Of a DNA stretch of 64,000 bases, positions 8,111-18,799 are shown one piece after another (position 1 is the first letter of the stretch; every line of letters begins with the position of its first letter). The translations under genes and the position numbers were made by a program. Source of the DNA: Acidovorax carolinensis (GTDB lineage Bacteria > Pseudomonadota > Gammaproteobacteria > Burkholderiales > Burkholderiaceae_C); NCBI RefSeq assembly GCF_002157145.1, contig NZ_CP021361.1:3341001-3405000 (forward strand), read 5' to 3'. The notes under the pieces were generated by a model. The model worked only from the letters and a program-made list of their open reading frames with translations, was not told the origin of the DNA and did not search any database.

Positions 8111-9556
8111 TCATTCCACGCCCACCAGCCGATGGTGCCCGGCATGGCTGTTGCGAATGGCCTGGGGGCCCAGCGATCCCGCCAGCATACCCACCAGCGC
8201 TGCCAGCAAGCCGGCCAGTTGCGCCGGAAACACCTGGCCCGCCGGGGTTGCCAGAAACAGCACCCAGGTCAACAGCCCCAGCACGATGGCAAAAACCGCC
8301 CCCTGGGTGGAGGCCCGCTTCCAGTACAGGCCAAACACCAGCGGCACAAAAGCGCCGACCAATGGCACCTGGTAGGCGCCCGAGACCAGTTCATAGATGG
8401 AGGTGCCTTCCATGCGAATCGCATAGGCCAGCACCAGGCCGCTGAATACCAGCGTGGTGATGCGCATGGTGCGCAAATGCTGCCGGTCCGAGGCATGCGG
8501 ACGGAACTGCCGCCAGATGTTCTCGGTAAACGTCACGCTGGGCGCCAGCAAGGTGGCCGAGGCCGTGGACTTGAGTGCCGACAGCAACGCACCAAAAAAG
8601 AGCACCTGCATGACAAACGGCATCTTCTCCAGCACCAGCGTGGGCAGCACCTTTTGCGGATCGTCCTTGAGCAGCGCCGCCGTTTCCGTCGGCATGATGA
8701 TGAGCGCGCTCGCCACCAGAAACATGGGCACAAAGGCAAACAGGATGTAGAAGATGCCACCAATCACCGGCCCGCGCGTGGCGGCCTGAATGTTGTTGGC
8801 CGACATGACGCGCTGAAAGACATCCTGCTGGGGAATCGAGCCAAACATCATCGTGATGCCGGCCGCAATGAAGAACACGATGTCGTGGAATTTGGGCTCC
8901 GGCAGAAAGCGGAACAACTCGCGGCTGGAGGCCAGTTCGATGACCTTGCCTGCCCCACCGGCCATATTGCCCGCAAACACGGCGATCAATGTCAGCCCCA
9001 CCACCAGGATGATCATCTGGATGAAGTCCGTCACGGCCACCGACCACATGCCGCCAAACAACGTGTACGCCAGGATGGAAACCACCCCGATCGTCATGCC
9101 CACGGGAATGCTGATGGCCCCGCCGGACAGCAGGTTGAACACCAGTCCCAAGGCGGTGACCTGGGCCGACACCCAGCCCAGATAGCTCAGCATGATGATC
9201 AGCGAGCACACGACCTCGACGACGCGGCCATAGCGCTCGCGGTAGTAGTCGCTGATGGTCAGCAACGTCATGCGGTAAAGCTTGCCCGCAAAGAACAGGC
9301 CCACCAGAATCAGGCAGAACCCCGCGCCGAACGGGTCTTCGACCACATTGCCCAGCCCGCCCTCAATGAACTTGGCCGGAATCCCCAGCACCGTCTCCGA
9401 ACCAAACCAGGTGGCGAAGGTGGTGGTGACGATCATGTACAGCGGCAGGTGCCGCCCGGCAATTGCGAAATCGGCGGCATTCTTGACCCGCTTGGCGGCA
9501 ACCAGGCCAATGGCGATGGTGATCAACAGATAGACGATAACCAGGGTCAACAGCAC
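8111..9556 (-). CDS. Sodium:solute symporter (SSS family)
   Basis: A 481-residue integral membrane transporter with about 12-13 hydrophobic segments. It has the SSS signature region FATWFGSETVLGIPAKFIEGG near residues 50-70 and the later FGSIPQQDVFQRVMSANN. It would use the sodium gradient to import an organic solute, but the substrate cannot be told from sequence. The start is a GTG with AAGGAA about 8 nt upstream. It lies between the fmdB and ubiB groups without tight coupling to either. Confidence 0.85.
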   Translation of the reverse strand: MLLTLVIVYLLITIAIGLVAAKRVKNAADFAIAGRHLPLYMIVTTTFATWFGSETVLGIPAKFIEGGLGNVVEDPFGAGFCLILVGLFFAGKLYRMTLLTISDYYRERYGRVVEVVCSLIIMLSYLGWVSAQVTALGLVFNLLSGGAISIPVGMTIGVVSILAYTLFGGMWSVAVTDFIQMIILVVGLTLIAVFAGNMAGGAGKVIELASSRELFRFLPEPKFHDIVFFIAAGITMMFGSIPQQDVFQRVMSANNIQAATRGPVIGGIFYILFAFVPMFLVASALIIMPTETAALLKDDPQKVLPTLVLEKMPFVMQVLFFGALLSALKSTASATLLAPSVTFTENIWRQFRPHASDRQHLRTMRITTLVFSGLVLAYAIRMEGTSIYELVSGAYQVPLVGAFVPLVFGLYWKRASTQGAVFAIVLGLLTWVLFLATPAGQVFPAQLAGLLAALVGMLAGSLGPQAIRNSHAGHHRLVGVE

Positions 9557-9621
9557 GGCATGTTCCTTGATGTCGCGAGGAAAAATGAAAAAAGAGAAAG
9601 AAAAAGCTGAAACAGCCAGCC

Positions 9622-11187
9622 TCAGAAGAGCCGGACCCTGACCATCAGCTGCATCACGAGCAGGCCCAGCACAAAGCCCAGGCCACCGTAAATGATGCTT
9701 TGCAACAGGCGATTGGTGCGTTTTTGCGCCTCCAGCAGATCGCGCAAGGCACTTTGCGACTCGGCAGGCCGCCGGCTCAGATAGTCATACAGCAGGCGCG
9801 GCAGCTCGGGCACGAGCTTGGCATAGTGCGGCGCCTCGGCACGCAACTCGCGCCACAGGCGTTGCGGGCCCATCTGCTCCAGCATCCACTTCTCAAGGAA
9901 GGGCTTGGCGGTGCTCCACAGATCCAGCTCCGGGTCGAGCTGGCGGCCCAGCCCTTCGATGTTGAGCAGGGTCTTTTGCAGCAGCACCAGTTGCGGCTGG
10001 ATCTCGACCTGAAAGCGCCGCGATGTCTGGAACAGGCGCATCAGCACCATGCCGAGCGATATTTCCTTGAGCGGACGGTCGAAATAGGGTTCGCACACGG
10101 CACGGATTGCCGATTCGAGGTCGTTGACGCGGGTTTCCGGGGGCACCCAGCCGCTTTCAATGTGCAGTTCGGCCACGCGCTTGTAGTCGCGGCGAAAAAA
10201 CGCGACGAAGTTCTGCGCCAGGTATTCCTTGTCGACTTCAGTGAGCGTGCCCACGATGCCGAAATCGAGCGAGATATAGCGCCCGAACGTGGCCGGCTCC
10301 AGACTCACCTGGATGTTGCCCGGGTGCATGTCGGCATGAAAGAAGCCGTCGCGGAACACCTGGGTGAAGAAGATCGTGACGCCATCGCGCGCCAATTTGG
10401 GGATGTCCACCCCCGCATCGCGCAGGCGCTCGACCTGGCTGATGGGCACGCCGTTCATGCGCTGCATCACCATGACCTCGGGATGGCAGAAATCCCAGTA
10501 GATTTCCGGAATCAGCACCAGGTCCAGCCCCTGCATATTGCGGCGCAGCTGCGCGGCGTTGGCGGCTTCGCGCACCAGGTCCAGTTCATCGTGCAGGTAG
10601 TTGTCGAATTCGGCCACCACCTCGCGCGGCTTCAGGCGCTTGCCATCGGCCGACAGGTTCTCCAGCCAGCCAGCCATCATGCGCATGAGGCTCAGGTCTT
10701 TTTCGATCACCGGCAGCATGCCCGGGCGCAGCACCTTGACGGCCACCTCGCGCTCGACGCCACCCCGGTCGCGCAAGATGGCGAAATGCACCTGCGCAAT
10801 CGAGGCACTGGCCACCGGCACGCGGTCGAACGCAACGAACACCTCGCCCACCGGGCGGCGGAAAGCGCGCTCGATGGTGGCAATGGCGATGTCGGGATCA
10901 AACGGCGGCACGCGGTCTTGCAGCCGCGCCAGCTCGTCGGCCATGTCGGCGGGCAGCAGATCGCGCCGGGTCGAGAGCACCTGGCCAAACTTGACAAAGA
11001 TAGGCCCGAGCTGCTCCAGCGCCTCGCGCAGGCGCTGGCCGCGCGGCGCCTCCAGATTGCGGCCGACCGAAAGAACGCGTGACAGCAGGCGCAGCCAGGG
11101 TTTCTGGAAGCTGTCCAGCACCAAGCCATCCAGTCCATACCGGAACACCACCCAGACGATGGTGGCGCCCCGCAGAAAACGCTTCAT
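9622..11187 (-). CDS. ubiB: Ubiquinone biosynthesis protein UbiB (ABC1/ADCK family)
   Basis: An atypical protein-kinase-like ATPase required for ubiquinone synthesis. The 521-residue protein shows the [14 protein letters not shown] motif of the ABC1/UbiB family, the Ala-rich nucleotide loop ASIAQVH, the catalytic-loop equivalent HADMHPGNI and the DFG equivalent LDFGIVG. The C-terminus ends in a hydrophobic anchor ([19 protein letters not shown]). Its ATG overlaps the ubiJ TGA as ATGA, so ubiJ and ubiB are translationally coupled. Confidence 0.96.
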   Translation of the reverse strand: MKRFLRGATIVWVVFRYGLDGLVLDSFQKPWLRLLSRVLSVGRNLEAPRGQRLREALEQLGPIFVKFGQVLSTRRDLLPADMADELARLQDRVPPFDPDIAIATIERAFRRPVGEVFVAFDRVPVASASIAQVHFAILRDRGGVEREVAVKVLRPGMLPVIEKDLSLMRMMAGWLENLSADGKRLKPREVVAEFDNYLHDELDLVREAANAAQLRRNMQGLDLVLIPEIYWDFCHPEVMVMQRMNGVPISQVERLRDAGVDIPKLARDGVTIFFTQVFRDGFFHADMHPGNIQVSLEPATFGRYISLDFGIVGTLTEVDKEYLAQNFVAFFRRDYKRVAELHIESGWVPPETRVNDLESAIRAVCEPYFDRPLKEISLGMVLMRLFQTSRRFQVEIQPQLVLLQKTLLNIEGLGRQLDPELDLWSTAKPFLEKWMLEQMGPQRLWRELRAEAPHYAKLVPELPRLLYDYLSRRPAESQSALRDLLEAQKRTNRLLQSIIYGGLGFVLGLLVMQLMVRVRLF

Positions 11188-11807
11188 GGAGCGGTCCGGT
11201 CGGCAGTGCCCGACGGTGATCCTGGCGCAGCAGGCGCAGCAGCCGCCGGCGTGGCGGCAGCAGCTGCCGGGGTCGCAGCGGCAGACGCCATGCGCGTGCC
11301 CACGAACAGGCGCAAGGCCTGCGCCGCCTTGCGCACCACCTGGCCCAGCGTGTGCGCAGGCGCGTCGCCAATCAGGCGGGCAACGTCTTCTTCCAGGTCC
11401 CAGCGGACATGATCCACCAGCCAGTTGATCTCGGCCGCCAGTTGCACATCGCCCTCAATGCGGATCGCCGGCTTGTCGCCCCGCAGGGCAACGCTTGCCA
11501 GCGCCAGGGGAGAGGTTTCGGTGACTTCCAGCTGCAGATCGGGCGCCGCGCCTTCGGGCGCCAGGTTGAACAGGCCCGCCGGCGTGACCAGCAAGGCCAT
11601 CGAGTAGGAGCGCCATTGCACGCGCGCCACGCGGCCACGCTGGCGCACCAGGCGGTCCATGGCCTCTTTTTCCTGCATCAACACATGGTTGAGAAAAAGG
11701 ACCAGGCGCTGGTGCACCTCATGCACCAGCCACTGCGGTGGCTGGGGGCCTGCGGCCACGCGGTCAAAAAGACCATCCAGAAATGAAAAAGGGGACTGTG
11801 TTGCCAT
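11184..11807 (-). CDS. ubiJ: Ubiquinone biosynthesis accessory factor UbiJ
   Basis: A 207-residue SCP2-type lipid-binding protein that supports assembly of the ubiquinone-modifying enzymes. The SCP2-like domain occupies roughly residues 15-120. The C-terminal 35 residues are an Ala/Pro-rich tail of low complexity. The order ubiE ... ubiJ-ubiB is as in other proteobacteria, here with a Tim44-like gene between. Its ATG lies in the loop of a perfect 7-bp hairpin, described separately. Confidence 0.85.
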   Translation of the reverse strand: MATQSPFSFLDGLFDRVAAGPQPPQWLVHEVHQRLVLFLNHVLMQEKEAMDRLVRQRGRVARVQWRSYSMALLVTPAGLFNLAPEGAAPDLQLEVTETSPLALASVALRGDKPAIRIEGDVQLAAEINWLVDHVRWDLEEDVARLIGDAPAHTLGQVVRKAAQALRLFVGTRMASAAATPAAAAATPAAAAPAAPGSPSGTADRTAP

Positions 11808-11814
11808 AGTCCCC
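11791..11814 (-). promoter_or_regulatory. Hairpin enclosing the ubiJ start codon
   Basis: On the minus strand GGGGACT and AGTCCCC flank the 10-nt loop ATGGCAACAC, which begins with the ubiJ ATG. The only SD-like bases (GGGGA) are in the left arm. If formed in RNA, the hairpin would hide the ribosome site. Confidence 0.5.
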
Positions 11815-11846
11815 GATTATTCCCTGAACCGGGAAGCCCTGCCGCT

Positions 11847-12857
11847 TTACTGCAGCGCTTGCACGCCCGCCACCAGCCAGCCGCTGGCGCCGGTCTTGGC
11901 CTTGGTCATGTTCCACACTTCGCGGAAGGGGCTGGGCCCGGCGGACAGCTCTTCACGGATCATGCCCGAGAACTCCACACTGGCCATGTAGCCGTCGTCG
12001 AGCTCTTCGATGCCCAGCAGCTGGGCCTCGATCATGACCACATCGGTGTGGTTGGGCTGGTCGCCGCGGTGCGATTCGCGCTCGGTCAACTGCGTGCGAA
12101 TTTCTTCCAGCATGCTGTCGGTCATCATCGAACGCAACGTGGCGATGTCGGAGCGGTCCCATGCGGCCTGCAGCGTGACGAAATTGCGCTTGGCTGCCGT
12201 GAGAAAGCCTTCGGCGTCGAACCCTTCTGGAATGCCCCAGTTTTGCGATCCCGACAGGCCCGAGCCAATCATCGTGCCTGTGCCCTGCTGCTGCCGCGAT
12301 GCATCAAACGCCATGCCGCTGCGCTCCCACGGGCGTGCAGAAGCATCGTTGCCCACGTTGGCGGGGCTGTACTGACGCGGAACCTGAGCGGCCTCCGGCG
12401 TAGCGGCGCCCGCGCCCTGGAAAGCGAAAGGCGCACCGCCAGCCGCCGCAAGGCGGTTGTTGCCGCCGCTGCGCGCGCGCATCACCATCTTGAAGATGGC
12501 AAACGCGGCCACCGCCAGCAGCGCGATCATCAGGATGTTGCCGAACCCTTCGCCCAGACCCAGCGAACTGGCAAGCCAGGCCAGCCCCAGACCGGCGGCA
12601 AGACCGCCCAGCATGGCACCCCAGGGCTTTTTGGCCGCTGCAGCAGGCGCTGCGGCCGCAGCCGGCTTGGCCGCCGCTGCGTTGGTCGCCGTCTGCGCAG
12701 GTGCACCCGGCGTTGCGGGCGGCGTGGCCGCGTCACGCTGGGTGACGTTGCTGGACTGCTTGCCCACCGATTTGCCACCACCCATGCGCCGGGCATCCGC
12801 ATCGGCATGCGCAAACGCCAGCACCGCCACCAACACCACAGACCACAGTTTCATCAT
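11847..12857 (-). CDS. Tim44-like domain protein
   Basis: A 336-residue membrane-anchored protein. Residues 1-22 resemble a signal peptide. A low-complexity Ala/Pro region follows, then a hydrophobic stretch around residues 80-125 (AMLGGLAAGLGLAWLASSLG ... LMIALLAVAAFAIFKMVM), then a C-terminal Tim44-like domain (about 205-335, FLTAAKRNFVTLQAAWDRSDIATLRSMMTDSM). The bacterial role is unknown. Two ATGs in tandem follow GGAGAAATC, and either could serve. It lies 43 nt downstream of ubiE on the same strand. Confidence 0.85.
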   Translation of the reverse strand: MMKLWSVVLVAVLAFAHADADARRMGGGKSVGKQSSNVTQRDAATPPATPGAPAQTATNAAAAKPAAAAAPAAAAKKPWGAMLGGLAAGLGLAWLASSLGLGEGFGNILMIALLAVAAFAIFKMVMRARSGGNNRLAAAGGAPFAFQGAGAATPEAAQVPRQYSPANVGNDASARPWERSGMAFDASRQQQGTGTMIGSGLSGSQNWGIPEGFDAEGFLTAAKRNFVTLQAAWDRSDIATLRSMMTDSMLEEIRTQLTERESHRGDQPNHTDVVMIEAQLLGIEELDDGYMASVEFSGMIREELSAGPSPFREVWNMTKAKTGASGWLVAGVQALQ

Positions 12858-12900
12858 GATTTCTCCGTCTCCGTTAATCCACTTTGAGCGAAACGCTCAC

Positions 12901-13632
12901 TCAGCACTTGATTCCAACATGCAGGGCCACAATGCCCCCCGTCATGTTGTGATAGTCCACATGCCCAAAGCCATTTTTCTGCATGAGGCTTTTGAGTTCT
13001 TCCTGTCCTGGGTGCATCCGGATGGACTCGGCCAGATAGCGGTAGCTGGCATCGTCGCCCGCCACCAGCTTGCCCAACTGGGGCAGCACCTTGAACGAAT
13101 ACCAGTCATACACCTTCGTGAGCGGCTTGGCCACTTTCGAAAACTCCAGCACCAGCAGCTTGCCGCCGGGCTTGAGCACCCGGCACATCTCGGCAATGGC
13201 CTGGTCCTTGTGCGTCATGTTGCGCAGGCCGAAGGCCACGCTCACCACGTCAAAGTGCGTGTCCGGAAACGGCAGCTTTTCCGCGTCGCATACCAGCGTC
13301 GGCAGCACCACGCCAGCGTCGATCAGGCGGTCGCGCCCCACGCGCAGCATGGCTTCGTTGATGTCGGTGTGCACCACGCGGCCCGATGCGCCCACCTTCT
13401 TGGAGAACGCCAGCGCCAGGTCGCCCGTGCCACCGGCAATATCAAGCACCTGGCTGCCTTCGCTGAGGTTGGCCACCATCACGGTGTAGGCCTTCCAGGC
13501 ACGGTGCAGGCCTGCCGACATGAGGTCGTTCATCACATCGTATTTGGAGGCCACGGAATCAAACACGCCACGCACGCGGCGTGCCTTTTCCTGCTCGTCT
13601 ACCGATTGAAAACCGAAATGCGTGGTGCTCAT
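12901..13632 (-). CDS. ubiE: Ubiquinone/menaquinone methyltransferase UbiE
   Basis: SAM-dependent C-methyltransferase of ubiquinone synthesis, 243 residues. SAM-binding motif I is [15 protein letters not shown] and the family signature is [25 protein letters not shown] use the ATG of [20 protein letters not shown], which matches the family N-terminus. An ATG three codons upstream is also open. Neither has a clear SD. A degenerate copy of the 55-bp repeat lies about 95 bp upstream. Confidence 0.96.
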   Translation of the reverse strand: MSTTHFGFQSVDEQEKARRVRGVFDSVASKYDVMNDLMSAGLHRAWKAYTVMVANLSEGSQVLDIAGGTGDLALAFSKKVGASGRVVHTDINEAMLRVGRDRLIDAGVVLPTLVCDAEKLPFPDTHFDVVSVAFGLRNMTHKDQAIAEMCRVLKPGGKLLVLEFSKVAKPLTKVYDWYSFKVLPQLGKLVAGDDASYRYLAESIRMHPGQEELKSLMQKNGFGHVDYHNMTGGIVALHVGIKC

Positions 13633-13726
13633 AGGAATCATGCTAGGCGCCTGGGCGCCAGAGGTACAGCGACAACCCCGCACTGACTTGGGGCATCTGT
13701 CGCAAATTGGACGTCGCTATCAGAAT

Positions 13727-13781
13727 AAAAACAGCCGCTAGCGCTTATATATATTGCGTCAACAGCTATTTATTCAATAGC
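13727..13781 (+). repeat. 55-bp double-hairpin repeat, copy 2 (first stem decayed)
   Basis: The box AAAAACAGC (13727) precedes a 41-bp core at 13741-13781. GCGCTT is present at core position 1, but its partner at 14-19 reads TTGCGT. The second stem GCTAT/ATAGC is intact at positions 25 and 37. It separates the DUF971 gene from ubiE. Confidence 0.8.
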
Positions 13782-13846
13782 ACAATGAATCACGGGGACT
13801 TCGGGCGAATTCTGCGCTTTGCCCGGCATATGCCCCGCCAGCAGCG

Positions 13847-14269
13847 TCAGTGGCTGCCGCAGGCATGGCCCCCTGCCCCACCCTTGGGCGCCATCGGCGC
13901 ATCACGGTCGGCACCGGCGGCGGCCAGTCGCTCGGTGTACTGGGCCCACAGCGCGTCCTGCTGCTGGCCCAGTTCGTAGAGGTAGTCCCAGGTGAAGATC
14001 CCGCTGTCGTGGCCGTCCGAGAACGTGGGCTTGACGGCATAGTTGCCCACGGGTTCCAGGCTGACCAGCGCCACGTTGCGCTTGCCTGTCTGCAGCACCT
14101 CCTGGCCCGGACCGTGGCCCTGCACCTCGGCCGACGGTGAATACACACGCATCAACTCGAACGGAATGCGGAACGTGGCGCCATCGGAAAACCCGACTTC
14201 GAGCACCCGTGATGCCTCATGCACCGTCAGCGCCTGCGGCGTGGGCGCGCCCGCTTTCAAACCTGCCAT
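13847..14269 (-). CDS. DUF971 family protein
   Basis: A 140-residue protein with the DUF971 core (residues about 10-100): LTVHEASRVLEVGFSDGATFRIPFELMRVYSPSAEVQGHG and YAVKPTFSDGHDSGIFTWDYLYELG. The same domain forms the N-terminus of gamma-butyrobetaine hydroxylases. As a stand-alone protein upstream of ubiE it is common in betaproteobacteria, with no known role. The C-terminus HACGSH could bind metal. The ATG has AGGTGA upstream. A longer frame exists but lacks family similarity. Confidence 0.82.
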   Translation of the reverse strand: MAGLKAGAPTPQALTVHEASRVLEVGFSDGATFRIPFELMRVYSPSAEVQGHGPGQEVLQTGKRNVALVSLEPVGNYAVKPTFSDGHDSGIFTWDYLYELGQQQDALWAQYTERLAAAGADRDAPMAPKGGAGGHACGSH

Positions 14270-14367
14270 GGATTCACCTGTGAGAAAACTGTTGTCGAAG
14301 ACTGCCTGCATTGTCCCACCGGGTGGTCCACACACCGGCGGCGGGGTACCGCCAGGCCGCGCTGCGG

Positions 14368-14799
14368 TCACGCAGCAGCCAGGGCGGCCAGTTGCAAACG
14401 CAGCCCGTTTTCCAGCGCGGGTAGCCTGGCCTGCAGGGCCGCCTCCCGCGCCGCAGAACTGGCCCGCTGCGCCGCAGCCCACACGGGCGCCGGAAAATGG
14501 CTGTCCCAGTCAAACCGCGCAATCACATGCCAGTGCAGGTGCGGCACCATGTTGCCCAGCGCTGCCAGGTTGATCTTGGTGGGAGAAAGATGCTGGCGCA
14601 GGGCCTGTTCCACCACCGCCACGGCCTCCATGCAGTGGGCACGTTCGGCAGCAGTCAGGTCAGAAAACTCGGCCACATGCGCATTCCAGACCACGCGGTA
14701 AAAGGCTGGGAACCCCACCTCCTGCGCACGGATGACACGCAGGCGATCACCACGCCAGACCAATGCGCCACCGTCTTCGGCGCACAACGGGCAGGCCAT
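14368..14799 (-). CDS. HIT family protein
   Basis: A 143-residue member of the histidine-triad nucleotide hydrolase/transferase superfamily. The triad is HLHWHVIARF near residue 87, and [11 protein letters not shown] at the N-terminus carries a CxxC pair. These enzymes act on nucleotide conjugates, but the substrate is unknown. The start codon shares one base with the stop of the upstream oxidoreductase gene (TGATG), so the two are coupled. Confidence 0.88.
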   Translation of the reverse strand: MACPLCAEDGGALVWRGDRLRVIRAQEVGFPAFYRVVWNAHVAEFSDLTAAERAHCMEAVAVVEQALRQHLSPTKINLAALGNMVPHLHWHVIARFDWDSHFPAPVWAAAQRASSAAREAALQARLPALENGLRLQLAALAAA

Positions 14800-17700
14800 C
14801 AGACCAGCACCCGCTCGATGCCGCCGTTGTTGGCTTGGTGCACGTAGTCGGGCATCCAGTTTTCGCCCAATATCTCGCGCGCCATTTCGACCACGATGTA
14901 GTCGGCTTCGAGCAAGCCGTTCTGCAAGTCGCCCTCGTAACGGTTCAGGCCCTGCAGGCAGCTCGGGCAGCTGGTCAAAATCTTGACGTTGTCTTGCGCG
15001 CCCACGGCGCCACCTGCACGAAGAGCGGCTTCACCCTTCCTGATTTCCTCTTCCTTGCGGAAGCGCACCTGCGTGGACACGTCCGGCCGCGTCACGCCCA
15101 GCGTGCCCGACTCGCCACAGCAGCGCTCGCTTTTCAGCACCTGCTCGCCCACCAGCGCCTTCACCGTCTTCATCGAGTCCTGCAGCTTCATGGGGTTGTG
15201 GCAGGGCTCGTGGTACAGGTAGGCGCCCTTGCCCTGCAGCGTGATGCCCTTTTCCAGCAGGTACTCGTGGATGTCGATGATGCGGCTGCCAGGGAAGATC
15301 TTGTCAAACTCGTAGCCCTGCAGCTGGTCATAGCAGGTGCCGCAGCTCACCACCACGGTCTTGATGTCGAGGTAGTTGAGCGTGTTGGCCACGCGGTGGA
15401 AGAGCACCCGGTTGTCGGTGATCATCTTCTCGGCCTTGTCGAACTGGCCCGAGCCGCGCTGCGGGTAACCGCAGCACAGGTAGCCAGGCGGCAGCACGGT
15501 CTGCACACCCGCGTGCCACAACATGGCCTGCGTGGCCAGGCCCACCTGGCTGAACAGGCGCTCCGACCCGCAGCCCGGAAAGTAAAACACCGCCTCCGTC
15601 TCGGCCGTGGTGGCCTGCGGGTTGCGGATGATAGGCACGTAGTCCTTGTCCTCGATGTCGAGCAGCGCACGCGCCGTCTTCTTGGGCAGGCCACCGGGCA
15701 GCTTCTTGTTGATGAAGTGGATCACCTGCTCTTTGATGGGCGCGGTGCCCACCGTGGCAGGCGGCTTGGCCGTCTGCTTGCGTCCGACCTTGCGCAGCAA
15801 ATCCACCGCCATGCGCTGGGCCTTGAAGCCCACGCCCACCATGGCCGTGCGCAGCAGCTTGATGGTGTCGGGGTTGGTGGCATTGAGCATGGTCATGGCC
15901 AGCGCGTTGCCGGGGCGGAAGCTCTTCTTGCCCATCTTGCGCAGCAGGTTGCGCATGTTCATGGTGACGTCGCCAAAGTCGATCTTCACCGGGCAGGGGC
16001 TCTCGCACTTGTGGCACACGGTGCAGTGGTCGGCCACGTCCTCGAACTCTTGCCAGTGCTTGATGCTCACGCCGCGGCGGGTCTGCTCTTCGTACAAAAA
16101 CGCTTCGACCAGCAGCGAGGTGGCCAGAATCTTGTTGCGCGGGCTGTACAGCAGGTTGGCGCGCGGCACATGCGTGGAGCACACGGGCTTGCACTTGCCG
16201 CAGCGCAGGCAGTCCTTGACGCTGTCGGCAATGGCGCCGATGTCGCTCTGCTGCATGATCAGCGACTCGTGGCCCATCAAGCCGAAGCTCGGCGTATAGG
16301 CGTTGGTCAGGTCGGCGTGCAGCACCGGTTTTGAAGCCAAATGGGCCTCTGGCGCTTTACCAACAAGCGCTGGCAGCTCCTGATTTCGGAGCAACTTGCC
16401 CTTATTGAAACGCCCTTCCGGGTCGACCTTGCGTTTGTAGTCCGCAAAGGGTTGCAGCTCCGCGTCGGTCAGGAACTCCAGCTTGGTGATGCCGATGCCG
16501 TGCTCGCCCGAAATCACGCCATCGAGGCTGCGCGCCAGCACCATGATGCGTTCGACCGCCTGGTGCGCGGTCTGCAGCATTTCGTAATCGTCGCTGTTGA
16601 CCGGCAGGTTGGTGTGCACGTTGCCGTCGCCCGCGTGCATGTGCAGGGCCACCCACACGCGGCCCTTGAGCACGCGCTTGTGGATGGCCGTGGCTTCATC
16701 CAGGATGGGCTGGAACGCCGCGCCCGCAAAGATGCCCTGCAATGGCGCACGCAGCTGGGTCTTCCAGCTCGCGCGCAGCGTGTGGTCCTGCAATTGCGGG
16801 AACAGCGTTTCAACGCCCTGCAACCAGCCCGACCACAGCGCACGCACCTCGGCGACCAGCGCAACGGCCTGGGCCACGCGGTCTTCCAGCAACTCAGCCG
16901 AGGGGATTTCATTGGCGTCGTCGTGCTTGCCCAATGGCAGGTTGCCACGCTCGAAAAAGTCGGTGAGCGCGTCGCACAGCTTGATCTTGTTGCGCAGGGA
17001 CAGCTCTATGTTGATGCGCTCGATGCCGTCGGTGTACTCGGCCATGCGCGGCAGCGGGATCACCACGTCTTCATTGATCTTGAAGGCGTTGGTGTGGCGG
17101 CTGATGGCGGCCGTGCGCTTGCGGTCGAGCCAGAATTTCTTGCGCGCCTCGGGGCTGATGGCGATAAAGCCTTCACCGCTGCGCGAGTTGGCAATGCGCA
17201 CCACCTCACTAGTGACGCGCGCCACATCGTCGGCGTTGTCGCCCGCGATATCGCCGAACAGCACCATCTTGGGCAACCCGCCACCATGCTTCTTGCTCTT
17301 GGTGGCATAGCCCACGGCCTTGAGATACCGGTCGTCCAGGTGCTCCAGGCCGGCCAGCAACACGCCACTGCGCTTTTGCTCGGCGAACATGAAGTCCTTG
17401 ATCTCGACAATGCTGGGCACCGCGTTCTTGGCGTTGCCAAAGAACTCCAGGCACACGGTGCGCGTGTGCTCGGGCATGCGGTGCACCACCCAGCGCGCGC
17501 TGGTGATGAGGCCGTCGCAGCCCTCCTTCTGGATGCCGGGCAGCCCCGAAAGGAACTTGTCGGTCACGTCCTTGCCCAGGCCTTCCTTGCGGAAGGTCTT
17601 GCCCGGAATGTCCAGGCGCTCGGTGCGGATGGGTGTTTTGCCGTCGGCCTCGAAATACTGCAGCTCGAAGCAGGCCATCTCGGCATCATGGATCTTGCCC

Positions 17701-18713
17701 ATGTTGTGATCCAGGCGCGTCACCTCCAGCCACTGCGCCTCGGGCGTCACCATGCGCCAGCTGGCGAGGTTGTCGAGCGCCGTGCCCCACAGCACGGCCT
17801 TCTTGCCGCCCGCGTTCATGGCGATGTTGCCGCCGATGCACGAGGCCTCGGCACTGGTCGGGTCGACGGCAAACACAAAGCCTGCACGCTCGGCCGCATC
17901 GGCCACGCGCTGGGTGACCACGCCGGCTTCGGTCCACACGGTGCCCACATCGCGGTCCATGCCCGGCAGACGGCGCATTTCCACCTCGGTCATGGCTTCG
18001 AGCTTTTCGGTGTTGATGACCACGCTCTTCCATGTCAGCGGAATCGCGCCGCCGGTGTAACCCGTGCCGCCCCCGCGCGGGATGATGGTCAGACCGAGCT
18101 CGATGCAACCCTTAACCAGGCGCGCCATCTCGGCCTCGGTGTCAGGGGTCAGCACCACAAAGGGGTATTCGACGCGCCAGTCGGTCGCGTCGGTCACATG
18201 GCTCACGCGCGAGAGGCCGTCGAACTTGATGTTGTCCTTGGCCGTAAGGCGCCCCAGCGTGCGCTGGATCTGGCGGCGCAGCGTGGCAGCCTGCTCGAAC
18301 GTGGCATCAAACTCAGCCACCGCACGGCGTGCGGCCTGTGCCAGTTCACCCACCAGACGATCGCGCTCGGCGTCGTCGGCGGGGGTGCGGCGCTTGTCGA
18401 TCTCGCCCAGGCGGTGCTGCAGGGCATCGACCAGCAGCTTGCGCCGGGCCGGGTTGTCAAGCAGGTCGTCTTGCAGATAAGGGTTGCGCTGCACCACCCA
18501 GATATCGCCCAGCACTTCATACAGCATGCGGGCAGAGCGGCCCGTACGGCGCTCATTGCGCAACTGGTCGAGCACCTCCCAGGCGGGCGCGCCCAGCAGG
18601 CGAATCACGATCTCCCGGTCGGAGAACGAGGTGTAGTTGTAGGGAATTTCGCGCAGACGCACAGGCTCGGCAGCCTGCGCCTGCAAGGCAGCCAACGCAA
18701 TCGGAACATTCAT
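14799..18713 (-). CDS. Giant FAD/Fe-S oxidoreductase (DUF3683 / GlcD-type FAD domain / 4Fe-4S / CCG domains)
   Basis: A 1304-residue fusion typical of betaproteobacteria. In order: an N-terminal DUF3683-like region (1-150), an FAD-binding-4 domain (about 170-330, [15 protein letters not shown] and [19 protein letters not shown]), a linked FAD-oxidase C-terminal region ending [13 protein letters not shown], two 4Fe-4S clusters ([11 protein letters not shown] and [11 protein letters not shown]), and two cysteine-rich CCG modules ([28 protein letters not shown]). This is the plan of D-lactate or glycolate dehydrogenases fused to GlpC/LldE-like electron-transfer modules. The true 2-hydroxyacid substrate is unknown. 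The linker at residues 774-788 is encoded by a 55-bp repeat. Confidence 0.9.
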   Translation of the reverse strand: MNVPIALAALQAQAAEPVRLREIPYNYTSFSDREIVIRLLGAPAWEVLDQLRNERRTGRSARMLYEVLGDIWVVQRNPYLQDDLLDNPARRKLLVDALQHRLGEIDKRRTPADDAERDRLVGELAQAARRAVAEFDATFEQAATLRRQIQRTLGRLTAKDNIKFDGLSRVSHVTDATDWRVEYPFVVLTPDTEAEMARLVKGCIELGLTIIPRGGGTGYTGGAIPLTWKSVVINTEKLEAMTEVEMRRLPGMDRDVGTVWTEAGVVTQRVADAAERAGFVFAVDPTSAEASCIGGNIAMNAGGKKAVLWGTALDNLASWRMVTPEAQWLEVTRLDHNMGKIHDAEMACFELQYFEADGKTPIRTERLDIPGKTFRKEGLGKDVTDKFLSGLPGIQKEGCDGLITSARWVVHRMPEHTRTVCLEFFGNAKNAVPSIVEIKDFMFAEQKRSGVLLAGLEHLDDRYLKAVGYATKSKKHGGGLPKMVLFGDIAGDNADDVARVTSEVVRIANSRSGEGFIAISPEARKKFWLDRKRTAAISRHTNAFKINEDVVIPLPRMAEYTDGIERINIELSLRNKIKLCDALTDFFERGNLPLGKHDDANEIPSAELLEDRVAQAVALVAEVRALWSGWLQGVETLFPQLQDHTLRASWKTQLRAPLQGIFAGAAFQPILDEATAIHKRVLKGRVWVALHMHAGDGNVHTNLPVNSDDYEMLQTAHQAVERIMVLARSLDGVISGEHGIGITKLEFLTDAELQPFADYKRKVDPEGRFNKGKLLRNQELPALVGKAPEAHLASKPVLHADLTNAYTPSFGLMGHESLIMQQSDIGAIADSVKDCLRCGKCKPVCSTHVPRANLLYSPRNKILATSLLVEAFLYEEQTRRGVSIKHWQEFEDVADHCTVCHKCESPCPVKIDFGDVTMNMRNLLRKMGKKSFRPGNALAMTMLNATNPDTIKLLRTAMVGVGFKAQRMAVDLLRKVGRKQTAKPPATVGTAPIKEQVIHFINKKLPGGLPKKTARALLDIEDKDYVPIIRNPQATTAETEAVFYFPGCGSERLFSQVGLATQAMLWHAGVQTVLPPGYLCCGYPQRGSGQFDKAEKMITDNRVLFHRVANTLNYLDIKTVVVSCGTCYDQLQGYEFDKIFPGSRIIDIHEYLLEKGITLQGKGAYLYHEPCHNPMKLQDSMKTVKALVGEQVLKSERCCGESGTLGVTRPDVSTQVRFRKEEEIRKGEAALRAGGAVGAQDNVKILTSCPSCLQGLNRYEGDLQNGLLEADYIVVEMAREILGENWMPDYVHQANNGGIERVLV
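16338..16392 (+). repeat. 55-bp double-hairpin repeat, copy 3 (inside a coding sequence)
   Basis: The box CAAATGGGC (16338) precedes the core at 16352-16392. GCGCTT pairs with AAGCGC (16365), and GCTCC (16376) pairs with GGAGC (16388). The second stem differs at two bases from the common GCTAT/ATAGC but keeps pairing. It lies in frame in the oxidoreductase gene, in the linker between the FAD and Fe-S parts. Confidence 0.88.
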
Positions 18714-18773
18714 GAAATCTACCTGGGTGGGCGCCACGCGCCCATGAGCATCGGGGGAAGGATTTTAAGCCAC

Positions 18774-18791
18774 GGGGCGCCCGCGCGCCCC
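18774..18791 (-). terminator. Possible terminator hairpin after serA
   Basis: On the minus strand GGGGCGC-GCGG-GCGCCCC follows serA and is followed by GTGGCTTAAAATCC. The U-tract is poor, so this may only slow transcription before the oxidoreductase gene. Confidence 0.35.
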
Positions 18792-18799
18792 GGGCCCGC

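Noticed and set aside
12888..12900. GAGCG-AAA-CGCTC hairpin between ubiE and the Tim44-like gene as a terminator
   Set aside because: The stem is only 5 bp and lacks a U-run, so it is too weak to call.
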